Positions 16,674-26,400 of a stretch of DNA of 64,000 nt are shown here, one piece after another. The translations under genes were made by a program, and so were the position numbers. Below the pieces are notes generated by a model. It saw only the letters and a list, made by a program, of their open reading frames with translations. It was not told the origin of the DNA and did no database searches. How positions within the stretch are numbered: position 1 is the stretch's first letter; every line of letters starts with the position of its first letter. Source of the DNA: Desulfovibrio fairfieldensis (GTDB lineage: Bacteria; Desulfobacterota; Desulfovibrionia; Desulfovibrionales; Desulfovibrionaceae); contig NZ_CP014229.1 of NCBI RefSeq assembly GCF_001553605.1, positions 1,888,501 to 1,952,500 on the forward strand. The letters run 5' to 3'.

Positions 16674-17012
16674 TCAGGGCCGGGCGCGGATCAGGTAGCG
16701 AACGGCTTGGTTCACGGGGCGGTTTTCGTTGGCCGTGGGCACGACGCGTGAGGCATCAAAATTCAAGCCATATGTCATTCCTGATCCACCAAGAGTATTT
16801 GCACTTTGCCAGTACCAAACATGTGCACTTATAGCGCCGGATGTCTGGTCATATCTCCCTCCTCCGGTCATGGTGGGGCTGCTGCCAACAATATTCCGTA
16901 TAGCATCGCTCTGCTGGACGCCCAGGGCAGCACTGTTTCCGCCGTGCCCGCGCAGGAACAGCCCCCTCAAATCGGGCGTCTGGTTGCCGACAACCGCGAA
17001 CAGTTCCGGGTA
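16674..17012 (-). other. silent cassette 4
   Basis: A 112-codon cassette with FLRGHGG and variable part GAISAHVWYWQSANTLGG, ending RPVNQAVRYLIRARP. The 367-base insertion lies directly after its stop. Confidence 0.75.
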
Positions 17013-17037
17013 CGCGCCCAGGGCCCTGGAAAAGAGT

Positions 17038-17409
17038 TCAGGGCTTGGCGCGGATCAGGTAACGAACAGCGGTGTTCACGGGGCGGTTTTCGTTGGCCGT
17101 GGGCACGACGCGGCTGGTATCAAGCCGTGTCATCATGCTTCCTCCTCCGTTTGATCCACGCTGATCTGTGTATCCTCGTGTCTCAAAGGCACCTCCACCA
17201 CTGGAACCAAAGTGGTGAATCCCTCCGCTTGTGATAGGGCGCAGGGCATCGCCCTGAACTTTCCCCAGCGCCCCTGAGCTATGTGTGGTGGACGTGATAC
17301 CCACGGTGGAACCGTTGTTCTGAGCGTAAGTTTGGGAGCCGTACCCGCGCAGGAACAGGCCGCGCAGATCGGGCACCTGGCCGCCGACAACCGCGAACAG
17401 TTCCGGGTA
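17038..17409 (-). other. silent cassette 3 (longest)
   Basis: A 123-codon cassette with FLRGYGSQTYAQNNG in place of the usual GHGGNSAALG, variable part GGIHHFGSSGGGAFE, ending RPVNTAVRYLIRAKP. Confidence 0.75.
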
Positions 17410-17434
17410 CGCGCCCAGGGCCCTTGGAAAGCGG

Positions 17435-17773
17435 TCATGGCCGGGCGCGGATCAGGTAGCGCACGGCTTGATTCACGGGACGATTTTCGTTGGCTGTGGG
17501 CACAACGCGGGAGGCATCAAATCCTATAGTTACATGGTGACGTGAGTACACCCCACCATATCCAATGCTCTCTGGTGCATGTGTAGCCACATAAAATGCG
17601 CCAGAATAGTTTTCCAAAGCACTCCCTTGCACGGCACCAGTAATACCTGTCAGTTGTCTGATGGCATCACCTTGTTGGACGCCCAGCGCCGCCGAATTGC
17701 CCCCGTGGCCACGGAGGAACAGGCCTCGCAGATCGGGCGTCTGGCCGCCGACAATAGAGAACAGTTCCGGGTA
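17435..17773 (-). other. silent cassette 2
   Basis: A 112-codon cassette with FLRGHGG and variable part LENYSGAFYVATHAPES, ending RPVNQAVRYLIRARP. Its core is followed by TTCTCTATT rather than TTCGCGGTT. Confidence 0.75.
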
Positions 17774-17798
17774 AGCGCCCAGGGCCCTGGAAAAGGGT

Positions 17799-18368
17799 TC
17801 AGGGCCGGGCGCGGATCAGGTAGCGCACAGCCTGATTAACAGGACGGTTTTCATCGGCCGTGGGCACGACCCGAGAGGCATCGAATTGGAAATACTCAGT
17901 TCCCCAGCCATCGGAATCGTGTGAGCCTCCACCTGTGCCCGATGTGGCAAAAACCCCACTAGTTTCAGTTCGCCACATTCCTCGGGCTTTCGCTCCAAAC
18001 TCTCCTGTAATATTTCTGATTGCATCCCCTTGTTGGACGCCAAGGGCGGCGCTGTTTCCGCCGTGCCCGCGCAAAAAAAGCCCCCTCAGATCCGGCGTCT
18101 GGCCGCCGAGAACCGCGAACAGTTCCGGGTAAACTGACGGCGATATGTTTTGTCCGTTACATTCCAGCCAGTTATCCATATCTTCCGGATTTGTTGCAAC
18201 TGGCCATGAAATGATGGTCCCGACCGGGACGCCACCGGAACTTTTTGCTTCTACAGCGACCTTCGTGGGATCAAAGCTGGTGGAGTCAGCGCCATACACG
18301 GAAGCATGGGGCAAAAACAGCAGGAAGAGCCAAATGAGGATCTGAACGGAACGTAATTTATGTAACAT
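17799..18368 (-). CDS. expressed shufflon protein: secreted tail-collar-domain adhesin (carries cassette 1)
   Basis: The start is ATG 18368, 4 bases after GGAGG; an earlier in-frame ATG (18410) overlaps the helicase gene and would spoil the signal peptide. Residues 1-26 are a signal peptide (IWLFLLFLPHASVYGA). A short linker is followed by a phage tail-collar fold: VPVGTIISWP, WLECNGQ, then YPELFAVLGGQTPDLRGLFL. The constant part is ~79 residues; from the core at 18131 the protein is cassette 1, ending RPVNQAVRYLIRARP. There is no prepilin N-terminus, unlike IncI PilV. It is probably exported to the periplasm or surface and may sit at the pilus tip or act as a receptor-binding adhesin chosen by inversion. 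It is 31 bases downstream of the helicase gene. Confidence 0.8.
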   Translation of the reverse strand: MLHKLRSVQILIWLFLLFLPHASVYGADSTSFDPTKVAVEAKSSGGVPVGTIISWPVATNPEDMDNWLECNGQNISPSVYPELFAVLGGQTPDLRGLFLRGHGGNSAALGVQQGDAIRNITGEFGAKARGMWRTETSGVFATSGTGGGSHDSDGWGTEYFQFDASRVVPTADENRPVNQAVRYLIRARP

Positions 18369-18399
18369 GCGACCTCCAAAACAGGATGAAATAAATTTG

Positions 18400-19905
18400 T
18401 TACTTTTCAAATATTATATTTTTCGTCTTTATTGCCATCAAAAACAACTTTACAGCAAGATTATCTATGCAAAATATATTTTGAATAATAATTCTATGTT
18501 TACTTCTCGTTATTGCAACATAAATAATATTTAATTCTTCCTTATTGATACTAACTATTTCACCATTTTTTATTTCTCGAATAACATTTTCTTGAACATT
18601 AAAAAAATCACCAGCAAGTTCAATCGAATTCCACTCAGCACCTTTTGCCTTATGTGCAGTAGAAAAGACCCGTGTCGCTTTTTTTTCATCTACTGTTAGT
18701 GTATTTTTAATTCTATTGTACATTGATATGACATGTTTTCCAAATTTTTTAACTATATTACACCTACTCAAAAGTATTTGATCACATTCTGCATATTCTT
18801 CTATTTCAACAAAACTTTTAAAATTACTTTTTAAATTAACATCCCTTACACAGTTCCATTTTCCGCATTGAGCATAAGACAAATCCAAAAGAAGTTCGAA
18901 GTTGTATCCAGCAAATCCTCCCAGAAAGTATGGAGTCCCTCCATCTTCGACTGTTTTGTATGCTTCGGTAAAAATACTTGCATTTGATCTTGCAATAAAT
19001 GCCGTACACGAATGTTCCGCAATACTGTTCTTTGATCCATTACCATAAAATGGTTTTCTGGCGCCCATCAATCGAAGATATTGATTTGCCAACTCGGCAA
19101 CATGGTCTGGACAACGAAAAGATTTTGTTAAATAAAGACAATCTGCTCCTTGTTCATGTAATTTTTCTAATGAATCTACAGCTCCATTCCATGCATAAAT
19201 TTGCTGAAATGAGTCTCCAATGAATACTTTATGCGCATTTTGTTCGCATACAATATTTATCATGCAATCTGTGATATCTTGAGCTTCATCAATTAGAAGA
19301 GTTGAAAATGGTAATTTGTAAGAAGCAATCTGAAATAATTTAAGATATACATCGTGAGGCATAGGAATATCGCCAAACTGTGTATCTCCCTGAGATGTAG
19401 CTCTCCATAAAGCATCCAGCGCCCCAAAAAGTTTGTGAGACTGGATATCGAATTTTGATAGCACCTCCCTATATTTTTTATAATAATGCTCAAAAAATTC
19501 TTGCAGATTTTTGTGCGAAGAGGAGAGATACTTATTAAAGCATTGAATTAATATTGAAGATACTGTTTTGTTTCCGGAAGATGACAAAAAATATTTTGTT
19601 ATATCACCTATATTAAGAGGAGATAAATTCCCAAGGCGATTTATATAGTTTTTTCCAATATGCTTAAACGCTAGTGAGTGAATTGTTTGTGTATGAACGT
19701 TCTTTATATCTTTAAATTTTCTTTTTGCTTCTTCTGCCATACTTTTATTATATGCTATATATAATATTTTTTCTTCTCTTCTCTCCTTGGCAAGTTCAAT
19801 TAACGTGCTCGTTTTTCCAGTACCAGCATATGCCTGAACAACGACAACGCTGCATTTTCCCTTAAAAGAATAATGAACAAGTGCCTGCTGTTCTTCAGTC
19901 AGCAT
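18400..19905 (-). CDS. UvrD/PcrA-like SF1 DNA helicase
   Basis: A 501-residue superfamily 1 helicase. Walker A AGTGKT is at residues ~27-32, LLIDEAQD (motif II) near 204-211, KSFRCPDH (motif IV) near 262, and the C-terminal AHKAKGAEWNSI (motif V) and YVAITRSKHR (motif VI) are intact. It is shorter than UvrD and resembles single-gene helicases carried by mobile elements. It should translocate on ssDNA with ATP. The gene is markedly AT-rich against the GC-rich array downstream, suggesting separate origin. It may be co-transcribed with the collar protein. A role in transfer replication, repair or defence cannot be decided. Confidence 0.85.
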   Translation of the reverse strand: MLTEEQQALVHYSFKGKCSVVVVQAYAGTGKTSTLIELAKERREEKILYIAYNKSMAEEAKRKFKDIKNVHTQTIHSLAFKHIGKNYINRLGNLSPLNIGDITKYFLSSSGNKTVSSILIQCFNKYLSSSHKNLQEFFEHYYKKYREVLSKFDIQSHKLFGALDALWRATSQGDTQFGDIPMPHDVYLKLFQIASYKLPFSTLLIDEAQDITDCMINIVCEQNAHKVFIGDSFQQIYAWNGAVDSLEKLHEQGADCLYLTKSFRCPDHVAELANQYLRLMGARKPFYGNGSKNSIAEHSCTAFIARSNASIFTEAYKTVEDGGTPYFLGGFAGYNFELLLDLSYAQCGKWNCVRDVNLKSNFKSFVEIEEYAECDQILLSRCNIVKKFGKHVISMYNRIKNTLTVDEKKATRVFSTAHKAKGAEWNSIELAGDFFNVQENVIREIKNGEIVSINKEELNIIYVAITRSKHRIIIQNIFCIDNLAVKLFLMAIKTKNIIFEK

Positions 19906-19939
19906 ATCGCCCCCAGTGACTGGCCATTAGAAATTTTTC

Positions 19940-19966
19940 TTGACAAATTATATTTTACAAATAATT
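19940..19966 (+). promoter_or_regulatory. candidate promoter in the divergent 19906-20009 gap
   Basis: TTGACA at 19940-19945 is followed 14-16 bases later by AATAAT/TAATTT. It points toward the gene at 20010. Spacing is not ideal. The divergent helicase probably has its promoter in the same 104 bases. Confidence 0.3.
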
Positions 19967-20009
19967 TTTCATATAAACAAGAAAAAAATCTTTACAAAAT
20001 GGATGAACT

Positions 20010-20678
20010 ATGACAGAAGCAGCACCGCTTTTCTCGCAAGATGCCACACCAGAAGGTGTCGCTTACTTAGTTGTTGACCTCTATCAAAAAACAATATTTT
20101 TCAAAAAAAATAAGCATGATAGGCAAAGTCAGCATATTTATGTCCCGATAGACAACCGTCTCTCTTCCTTAGCTCTTTTCAGACTGCAAAATTACGTTCA
20201 TTTTTTTCTTCATGATCTCGAAAAAAATTTACTTTTTTCGAATAATTCAACTTTTGAATTTACCGAAAAAGGGAAAGCAATCCTCCAGTCAATTAGCCAA
20301 ACATGCGCAAAATTTTCCTCTACGCAAGAAAATTTGGATGAAATTGTATCGGCGGATGAAGCGATTCGCATGCTGCCCGTGACGGAATGCTGGCCTGCTT
20401 CAGCTGAGAGCTTTGCCGACGCTCGGGAACATATCGAGAACATCTTGGCGGCCAGCGGGAAGAAGATCGTAGGGAATCTCGAACATGCCCTTTATGAGAA
20501 ACTGATAGATGCTGCGAAAGATGGCGCCAGTTTGTCTGAAAGCCAAAATAATTTCCTTGCTATTCAAAATAGACGGGAAAGCATAAGCCCATTTCACCAA
20601 GTTCCACGCCCCTCCCCCAAAAACAAAAAAAGAAAACTCAAGGATGAAGATGAGGAGGATGGCTATGCGTCCTCCTAA
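20010..20678 (+). CDS. hypothetical protein
   Basis: A 222-residue protein with no signal peptide. The N-terminal half is mixed alpha/beta (YLVVDLYQKTIFFKKN) and the C-terminus is highly charged (KNKKRKLKDEDEEDG). No motif was recognised. The next gene starts within its last codons, so the two are translationally coupled and probably act together. Confidence 0.6.
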   Translation: MTEAAPLFSQDATPEGVAYLVVDLYQKTIFFKKNKHDRQSQHIYVPIDNRLSSLALFRLQNYVHFFLHDLEKNLLFSNNSTFEFTEKGKAILQSISQTCAKFSSTQENLDEIVSADEAIRMLPVTECWPASAESFADAREHIENILAASGKKIVGNLEHALYEKLIDAAKDGASLSESQNNFLAIQNRRESISPFHQVPRPSPKNKKRKLKDEDEEDGYASS

Positions 20679-21933
20679 GTACCCCGCATCTGGAGTCAGC
20701 ATTTATGCGGACCCATTGGCCACCATCTCGCCAGCCGGGCGCACATTTTATGTTTTTTCATCCGATGGCCTGGATACGGGATCCGGTGTCGTGTCCTCTT
20801 CGGGAAGCAACGGACTCGTTTTTTACGATGGAAACCGCGAGTGCTTTTTGGGGTGGCCTGTTTTTTCCGATACACTGAGCAACACCCATCCCACGGCAAC
20901 CCAACTGAGCATAGTTAACGAATTCTCGCTCATTGAAACTTGGAACCAACTACAGGCCTTTTTCCTGAAACTTGATAAGATCCTTTTGCTTGAGCAGTTT
21001 CAGAGATATTTATCCGGCCCTGATGCTGACGGCCGCGGCATGCAGGTCTTTGTTGAGCGTGCTTCAATTTTCTGCGTGGACCATCATATTCACCTCTCCC
21101 GTGAAGAACTCGAATGCCCATCTGGATTCGCAACCCTGACCAGATATATTGCCGCTCTGCCCTCCCTCAATTTAGGAGTCTTCACAGATGCCATCCCAGA
21201 TCTCCATGCAGACACTCCGGATCCCTTGCTGGCAAACTCCCAGGAGACCTTGCGCGCCGAGCGCTGGCTTTCTCTGGTGCAGCCGGAAATCCTCCCAGAA
21301 GATCTGCAGAGCCAAGTGGGACAGAAAAGTCAAAAACTTCGACATATAGTTAACAACTACATGGAATTGGTTGAATCCTGGGAAGGGTCTCCTCTCATGG
21401 ATATTGAAGGCACACCCCTCTCCAGGCGGGATGCCGAAGAGCTGCTTTTAGGCGCGGGAACGATATACAGCCCGAGTCCATTAGGCTTTACCTCACGTTT
21501 GCGGATTGCCTTCAGTGTCCCTGAGGCGCTTGCTCAAGAATCCATCGAGGTGCAGATTGCTTTTGTTTCTGCCTTGGAGCGCCGGCTTACGCATGATTTG
21601 GGCTTTAACCTGAAGCTACTCTACCTGAAGGATCGTTCTGTGGTTGTCATTGAGGCCCTTGGCGGAGGAGATAGCCGCGAAGTTGTCATGTCCTGTGCTG
21701 ATGTCCCGGGATTTGAAAGAAAAATCCTTTTTGCTCCTCCAGAGCTTCTGAAGAGAATGGTTTTCATGTTTGATGCTATGAAGGCGACTATGGTGCCATC
21801 AGCTACGGAAAAGGCCATCCAGGAAGCCCGGGCTACCATCGCCCACGGAAGCCAGCTCGTTGCAGACGCAGAAGAGCAAAATATTGCGACCAGAGCCTCA
21901 CCAGGCTTGCACCGACCTAGTCCTTCTGCCTGA
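20665..21933 (+). CDS. hypothetical protein
   Basis: A ~422-residue protein; ATG 20665 follows GAGGAGG at good spacing and is preferred over ATG 20644. It is soluble, with no Walker or Cys motifs. The start (YPASGVSIYADPLATISPAG) and the later AFSVPEALAQESIEVQIAFV suggest folded alpha/beta domains of unknown type. It overlaps the preceding gene by 14 bases and ends before a strong bidirectional terminator. It may be part of the transfer machinery, judging only from its position beside the Dot/Icm operons. Confidence 0.6.
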   Translation: MRPPKYPASGVSIYADPLATISPAGRTFYVFSSDGLDTGSGVVSSSGSNGLVFYDGNRECFLGWPVFSDTLSNTHPTATQLSIVNEFSLIETWNQLQAFFLKLDKILLLEQFQRYLSGPDADGRGMQVFVERASIFCVDHHIHLSREELECPSGFATLTRYIAALPSLNLGVFTDAIPDLHADTPDPLLANSQETLRAERWLSLVQPEILPEDLQSQVGQKSQKLRHIVNNYMELVESWEGSPLMDIEGTPLSRRDAEELLLGAGTIYSPSPLGFTSRLRIAFSVPEALAQESIEVQIAFVSALERRLTHDLGFNLKLLYLKDRSVVVIEALGGGDSREVVMSCADVPGFERKILFAPPELLKRMVFMFDAMKATMVPSATEKAIQEARATIAHGSQLVADAEEQNIATRASPGLHRPSPSA

Positions 21934-22011
21934 ATCTGGCACTTAGTGGCGCACGTGAGACTCCGGTTTTCATTGATTCTTAAAAATGCAATGAGTACCC
22001 ACCGAAGCGCC

Positions 22012-22055
22012 AAATAGAGAGGCCCAGGTCATTTAAGACCTGGGCCTCTCTATTT
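22012..22055. terminator. bidirectional rho-independent terminator
   Basis: A perfect 19-bp stem with arms starting AAATAGAGAGGCCC and ending GGGCCTCTCTATTT and a 6-base loop. It lies between the convergent genes ending at 21933 (+) and 22135 (-). Confidence 0.9.
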
Positions 22056-22134
22056 CTTCGTGATCGGGAAGCTTGCTCAGCAATATTTAAATTTTATTGC
22101 TTATTTTGTGCATTTCCTGCACATAGAGTTCTTG

Positions 22135-22314
22135 CTACCAGTGGTTCTCCTGAACCAGAGGCGTAGCATTCTGAGGGTTGGGGCTCTTCAGGGCTCTCAG
22201 TGTGAAATAAGATTTGCAGCGCGGGCATCGGAATTCCATGTCAAGGGCAAAACCTTTTGCCAGCATTTTTCCGCACTTGGGACAACGAACCTCGGGTAAC
22301 TCCTTGTTCTCCAT
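22135..22314 (-). CDS. com: Com-like zinc-ribbon regulator
   Basis: A 59-residue protein with VRCPKCGKMLAKG at 9-21 and FRCPRCKSYF at 28-37, the four-Cys zinc finger of the phage Mu Com family. Mu Com binds mom mRNA and permits its translation. No mom-like gene follows here: the downstream DNA leads straight into a terminator. The frame stays open upstream of the ATG and reads GCPWCGRNHD, a further CxxC, but has no standard start codon there. GC-rich hairpins (CCGGAG/CTCCGG near 22433 and GGGGGCG/CGCCCCC near 22456) occupy 22315-22498. Confidence 0.75.
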   Translation of the reverse strand: MENKELPEVRCPKCGKMLAKGFALDMEFRCPRCKSYFTLRALKSPNPQNATPLVQENHW

Positions 22315-22498
22315 TTCTTCCGCACGTAGTTGCGCCCGAAAGATTCCCCCTATATCATGGTTGCGCCCACACCAAGGGCAACCGTAGGCGGTAATCCGTC
22401 ACGGCGTTCGCACACGTCGTGTCGGGCCGTTGTCCGGAGCGCCAACTCCGGGCAGGTGGGGGCGCCTGTCGCCCCCGCCACTACGCCAGTCTGTCCGA

Positions 22499-23431
22499 TC
22501 AGAGCAGTCTGTTGCTCACATCCCTGCTTAAAGCCTGATACTCCTCCAATACGAACTCTCTGATCGTTTTTCCTGCGGGGAGGCTCAGTTCTCCACGCAG
22601 CACGCACAGAATTTTTTCCCCAAGGCTGGGAATGACGCCGGCAAGACTACAAAGAAAGGGATCACCTGCAGCCTTATAGCGCCTCAAAAGCCGCTCCCAG
22701 TCTTTCTCGCCGGTTTGTTCCGCGCGATAAGCATATGTGATTACACTGTTTAACAGCTTGGTATATTTGATGCCGTCCACTTTTGTGAATGTGGGCCGGA
22801 AGCCAGGGCTTTCCAGCTTAGCTTTTAGGGCGATGCCGGCACGGACATCAATAACGTAGCGAAAATATTCATGCAGGCGCCAACCGATCAGTTTTCTTAC
22901 CTGGGCGGTGTCCGGCACAGTCCACGTGCATGTCCCGGGCCTGAAAGACGGCTTTCCTCCAGGACTTGTCGCCAGCGAGTCAAAAAGGGTCTTGAAGCGA
23001 TAGTTGATCCGGTTTTTAAAGGCCAACAGCTGCACACTTTGTCCGTTTCTCGACCCACTCGTGGCATAGACGATGGTAATGTCAGCGCCGGAGCAGCCGA
23101 GAAGCGCACACAAGCGATTCGTAATTTTTCGCCACGTTGCGGCCGCGAATGCATCCTTCATTTTTTGAAGATCGACTTCCTTTTGTTCATATGCCGCCAA
23201 ATCAACCCAGATAGGATTGTTCTCTGAAGAAATCTCCTCAGGAACGGGCAGCATTGCTCTGTCCTTGTTGGGCGCGACCAAAGGGCGGCCTTTTTCCCTT
23301 TTGAACCTGCGCAGGTCCGCCTTCAATTTTTTTCTTCTCTCCTGAAGACGGTGGAGATTCGCCTGGACGGTCTTGAGGTCATCCTCAATTTCCATCGCGC
23401 TCCGATTCCGATACAAGTCTTCATCTTCCAT
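22499..23431 (-). CDS. hypothetical protein at the end of the Dot/Icm operon
   Basis: A 310-residue protein. Residues ~10-50 form a coiled coil rich in Lys/Arg/Glu (LQERRKKLKADLRRFKRE). The central region has alternating strands (ADITIVYATSG) and the C-terminal 120 residues are mostly helical. There is no membrane span. It lies 41 bases after the DotO ATPase gene on the same strand, so it may be a cytoplasmic accessory of the secretion system, but no Dot/Icm homologue was recognised. Confidence 0.6.
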   Translation of the reverse strand: MEDEDLYRNRSAMEIEDDLKTVQANLHRLQERRKKLKADLRRFKREKGRPLVAPNKDRAMLPVPEEISSENNPIWVDLAAYEQKEVDLQKMKDAFAAATWRKITNRLCALLGCSGADITIVYATSGSRNGQSVQLLAFKNRINYRFKTLFDSLATSPGGKPSFRPGTCTWTVPDTAQVRKLIGWRLHEYFRYVIDVRAGIALKAKLESPGFRPTFTKVDGIKYTKLLNSVITYAYRAEQTGEKDWERLLRRYKAAGDPFLCSLAGVIPSLGEKILCVLRGELSLPAGKTIREFVLEEYQALSRDVSNRLL

Positions 23432-23472
23432 AAATGATCCCTACTAAATTTCTTTTTATATGTAAAAAGAAT

Positions 23473-26400
23473 TTATTTATGTTTGGACTTTTTGGCGGCC
23501 GCCAAAAGTTCCTCGAAGATGATCTGCTCAAAGTCATCAGCCTTCTCACCCAACTTTGCCTGAATGAAGGCATGGCGCCTTTCCAGCTCGTCCTTTATGG
23601 TGCCGCTGGGATACTGCGTACTAAGAACTTCAAGGGTGTCCTTGCAGCCGAGCACGCTGTAAAGCCGATTGCGGACGCGCATGTCCTCGGAAGTCGTGGA
23701 AAAGGCCCATTTCGCGCGCTTTCCAGCACAATTTGTAAGATACAGAAGAGATTCACCATCGCTCGTCCTGAAGACGCCCAAAAAGTTGGCACCCGCGGCA
23801 GTGGGTTTTGTTATTCTCTTGAGAGTCAGCCGCGCAATGGGATTTAACCCAAACCGGTCACCGATTTCTTCGGCTTGTTGTGCATTGTTTGCGCCTAGAA
23901 CATAGATGTTTGTGGCAAGATCGACCAACACCTTGGGGAAATCCTCCAACCGCTGGCTGCAAAGTCCAATTGAGATATTGTGCTTACGTGATTCACGGCT
24001 TGCAGTGCTCAGATCAGAAATAATTTGCTTTAGTAACGGACTATTTTCATCATGCTCACTAGCACGATGAAATTCATCATAATACAATCTCTTGGGATCT
24101 GCTGCCAGGCTGATAAAATCCGGCTTATGATAATCCCTAAATAAATTTGGTACATATTCGAGATCATCTTCAGAATAAAAGAAATGGCCAGCCCCGATTT
24201 GTCTTGCAACCATATACATGATGGCTGTCTTTCTGTTGCTCGCAGCACTGCCTTTGGCAGTTACGTCTTGCAGATCGAGGACAATCACATGCGCGGCCCC
24301 TAGAGAAAATTTCGTCGGATTGCTGAGAATTGGATACTCATCCATGGCTGTGGCCAGATATCGCGCGCAAGCCTGTGGCACCGTCTCTGAAGAATTACCG
24401 ATAGTAATTTTTTCATATGCGGCTTTCACTTTCGTCGAATTTATGGCGCTGATGATATCTTGGATGACAGGCATGGCATATTGTTGCGCACGGATGGCTA
24501 ATGGATATTTTTCACTTTTAAAGAGATGCAATACAACATCCCACCAGCTTGTGCTTCTCGTAACATCAAATTGTGTATCTTCCAATGCCGCTTGTATCTC
24601 ATTATCCAGATGTCCATAATATCTTTTTGGAGAAGTTCCCTCCGGGCTTAGCAATAAGTATGTTTCTTTTATGGCATCACGAAGAATTCCAGAAATTCCA
24701 TCTGTTGGATTTGTCCTATCCAATGGGGTGCATAGCAATGATAGTAGATTAACAAGAAATTCCATATGCGATGGAAAAGGATAAAATACACCAAGTGGAG
24801 TATCAAATGGATTTACAGCCGCATCTTTTGTATTTCTAAGTTTGGCATATACTGCCAAATGTCGCATCTGCGGTGGAAGTGCTATCTGAATCAGGTTAAC
24901 GAGGCCTGATCCGGATGGGCCAATATCGATAACAGTCAGCCGCGGCAGCCTTGGTTGAGGCCTGATCAAAAAGAACAGGTTGCTGGTATTTAAGAAAAAT
25001 GATTTTCCCTGTCCCATTGCCGCGAAAACGATATCATTCCATGATGCCTGATTGCTGCTCATCAAGCCGACCGGCATGAATTTGCCGTCTGGAGTACGTA
25101 ACGGCAGGTCCGCTATTGGCCATGGAGAGCAGGGGCGAAAAATGGGAAGCAAGTCGACAGCATCTTGGAGAGGAGCAATGGCGGCCGGCGCTGGCGATGT
25201 CGGCATGCATGCCGGCACTGTCGCCGTGAACGCCAGGAGTGGGTCTCCGGTTAAGTCGGAGGTATCGCACGAACCCCAGGATTGGATTGCTGTTGCCAGC
25301 CGTGCAGCCCTTTGAGATAGCAACTTCAAAGGAGAATCACAGTTGTTTATATCGACCCATGTAGTAAATGTAACTTGAAAGTTAACATCTTGTAATTCGC
25401 CTTTAATCTTTCCAGCATATAGCTTCTCATAAGCATGATTAAATTGTTTATTCAAATCAGATGTAAAGAAAAGTGCCTGGGAAAGTTGCGATTTGAGACG
25501 CTGTGATTTAAGGCCACCGCCGCGTAATAAAATGCTGCAACGCCAGGGAAGATCCATTCGCAATGCCTGAAATAAATTGTTGAACGGAGTAATTTGCTCT
25601 GGCGGTAAAGTCATAATTATAGGGGCATAAATTCTTCCGTCTATGGCCACATACTTTTTTTCAATAATTATTGCTTCACTAGGCCAGACTTGGCTGCTGA
25701 CCGAAGGAGGGAAAAAATTATCCAGACTTCTTTCCGGCGCACCGGCAGACTGGTCGCGCACAGGAAGCCTCTTACTATCCCAGGTTTTGGGGCGCCAATC
25801 GTCAGCCGTAGAATTTGGGGCGATGATCTGACGAATTTTTGCGATAGCGTCGGGACAAGAATATAATTTTATTTTATATCCTGAATTCTTAAGGGACTCG
25901 ATAATGCTTTTTGTTGCGGATTGGTGCATATCACGCATTCGTTGGATGATAACATTCCGTCCCTGAGAGCGATTTGAGGTCAGATAGGGAGATTTTTTTC
26001 TTTTAAGTTCCTTTCTTGCTGCTTTGAGCTCTGGATCGCTGATTACATTTGGCCTTGTCCAAACGGCAATTTTCATTTGCTCATCAGCACAATAACTTGC
26101 CAACGTATTTTCCCAGTCAATCAGAACTGCTTCCAAGTCCATTCCAAGATTTTTAGATGAATTTCTAATAATCTGAAAATTTTTAGCAAGAACCTTTTTT
26201 GCAGCTTCAGGATCATACTGAAATACAAATTGAATTGCATGACAATTTTTTGACAAAGGTGTTTTCAGTGTTGTGACAAGACGATCAGCGATATCCTCAA
26301 ATTCTTCATCTCCAATCATTTTAAGAGAACCCTGGAGATCTATGAGCGATACCATGCTGCTATCTTCAGACACAATATTTGCATCTGAATCAGTCGTATA

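Larger units (their letters stand above)
13512..18131. repeat. shufflon: 12-cassette DNA inversion array
   Basis: Twelve copies of the core TACCCGGAACT, each starting a reading frame for YPEL, mark the starts of 12 cassettes. On the minus strand they begin at 18131, 17773, 17409, 17012, 16306, 15942, 15632, 15280, 14919, 14561 and 14200; one on the plus strand begins at 13512. Every cassette stays open from the core to its own stop (94-123 codons) and ends in a variant of RPVNxAVRYLIRARP. Stops are followed by exactly 25 bases before the next minus-strand core, except for one 367-base insertion (16307-16673). The first cassette is joined in frame to the expressed collar protein; the rest have no start signals. 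Only the plus-strand site is inverted relative to the others. Confidence 0.85.

Noticed and set aside
13500..18131. CRISPR-like periodicity
   Set aside because: The repeats are ~360 bases apart, are coding, and share long homologous segments; there are no short repeat-spacer units or cas genes.
13512..18131. A set of phage tail-fibre genes or decayed prophage
   Set aside because: The cassettes have no start codons or ribosome sites at their 5' ends, all begin at the same core, and a recombinase of Rci type is adjacent; no capsid, tail or lysis genes are present.
22350..22607. Minus-strand frame overlapping the end of the 22499-23431 gene
   Set aside because: It overlaps a better gene by more than 100 bases and reads through GC-rich hairpins with no conserved motif.
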